Below are positions 4,839 through 5,163 of a stretch of 5,163 nt of DNA, piece after piece; the stretch's first letter is position 1, and each line of letters opens with the position of its first letter. Position numbers and translations under genes: made by a program. The notes beneath the pieces are model-generated. The model saw nothing but the letters and a program-made list of their open reading frames with translations. It searched no databases and was not told where the DNA came from. Source of the stretch: an uncultured Clostridia bacterium (lineage in GTDB: Bacteria; Bacillota; Clostridia; Oscillospirales; Acutalibacteraceae); NCBI GenBank assembly GCA_947165615.1, contig CAMVBD010000135.1, positions 1 through 5,163 on the forward strand, written 5' to 3'.

Positions 4839-5163
4839 TTACTCCGTTTGTTTTCTGAGCGCCGCAAGCTCCGCGGAAAAGGCGGAGAGCAGCAGGTTTT
4901 CGTTGGCGTTTGCGTCCGCGCGCGCCATTACGGTCCGCATGGCGTCGCCGAGCATAAGAAGGGTTTTCGGCGGGAAAAAGGACGAAAGCATCACGGCCTC
5001 CCGCTCGCAGCCGGACAGGGGCGCCGCCGCGTCTCCGGCAAGGGCGTCGCGCACCGCGAGGATCACGCGGGAGGCGATTTTTTTCATCAGCGCGCGGTTT
5101 TTGGCCAGGGGCGCCGCCGCCAGCATCAGGTCGAATTCGCTGCCCCGGCAAAAGGCCTCGAGG
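4839..5163 (-). CDS. holB: DNA polymerase III delta-prime subunit, C-terminal fragment (cut by the window edge)
   Basis: Only the last 107 codons are inside the window; the reading frame stays open to position 5163, so the N-terminal AAA+ domain lies outside. The visible part is an alpha-helical, alanine- and leucine-rich segment. It ends in an NANENLLLSAFSAELAALRKQ stretch that resembles the closing helices of delta-prime, where an asparagine-rich turn followed by leucines is common. Delta-prime is a subunit of the clamp loader that places the beta sliding clamp on DNA. The strongest support is position: in Firmicutes holB is commonly directly upstream of ricT/yaaT, here with a 6-nt gap. The ATG at 5126 is internal and not a real start. 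The fragment alone would be a weak call without its neighbour. Confidence 0.7.
   Translation of the reverse strand, partial: LEAFCRGSEFDLMLAAAPLAKNRALMKKIASRVILAVRDALAGDAAAPLSGCEREAVMLSSFFPPKTLLMLGDAMRTVMARADANANENLLLSAFSAELAALRKQTE

Overview
The window looks like a GC-rich Firmicute of the class Clostridia, perhaps a gut Oscillospiraceae-type organism. This rests on the holB-ricT gene pair typical of Firmicutes, a clostridial 2[4Fe-4S] ferredoxin, strong AGGAGG-type ribosome binding sites and AT-rich promoters between GC-rich genes. The lineage is an inference. All six recognisable genes lie on the minus strand, so transcription runs from high to low coordinates.

Housekeeping part (about 5163 to 3616). 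The window opens inside holB (DNA polymerase III delta-prime, C-terminal part only). Six bases later comes ricT, a PSP1-domain protein with the paired cysteine motifs of the RicT/YaaT family. A 16-bp palindrome and a good sigma-A-type promoter follow, then a 56-residue 2[4Fe-4S] ferredoxin ending in a clear intrinsic terminator.

Regulatory gap (3615 to 3394). A GC-rich stretch with a short inverted repeat gives way to a very AT-rich island (about 3420-3545). The island holds a plausible promoter and two inverted repeats that could be operators for the downstream operon.

Accessory operon (3393 to 222). Three tightly spaced genes, each with its own ribosome binding site, encode a free-standing AMP-forming acyl/aryl acid ligase (512 aa), a free-standing condensation-domain-like acyltransferase (458 aa) and a discrete acyl carrier protein (74 aa). 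Together they form a minimal split NRPS-like assembly line. The ligase probably adenylates a carboxylic acid and loads it on the phosphopantetheine arm of the carrier, and the condensation protein passes the acyl group to an unknown amine or alcohol. No phosphopantetheinyl transferase, thioesterase or reductase is visible in the window. This operon is the most interesting part, and its product cannot be read from the sequence.

Left end (221 to 1). Directly after the carrier protein stop codon is a cluster of 18-20-nt tandem units that each fold on themselves. Further on there is a long composite hairpin followed by a T-tract on the minus strand, probably the operon terminator. I see no gene in 1-221.
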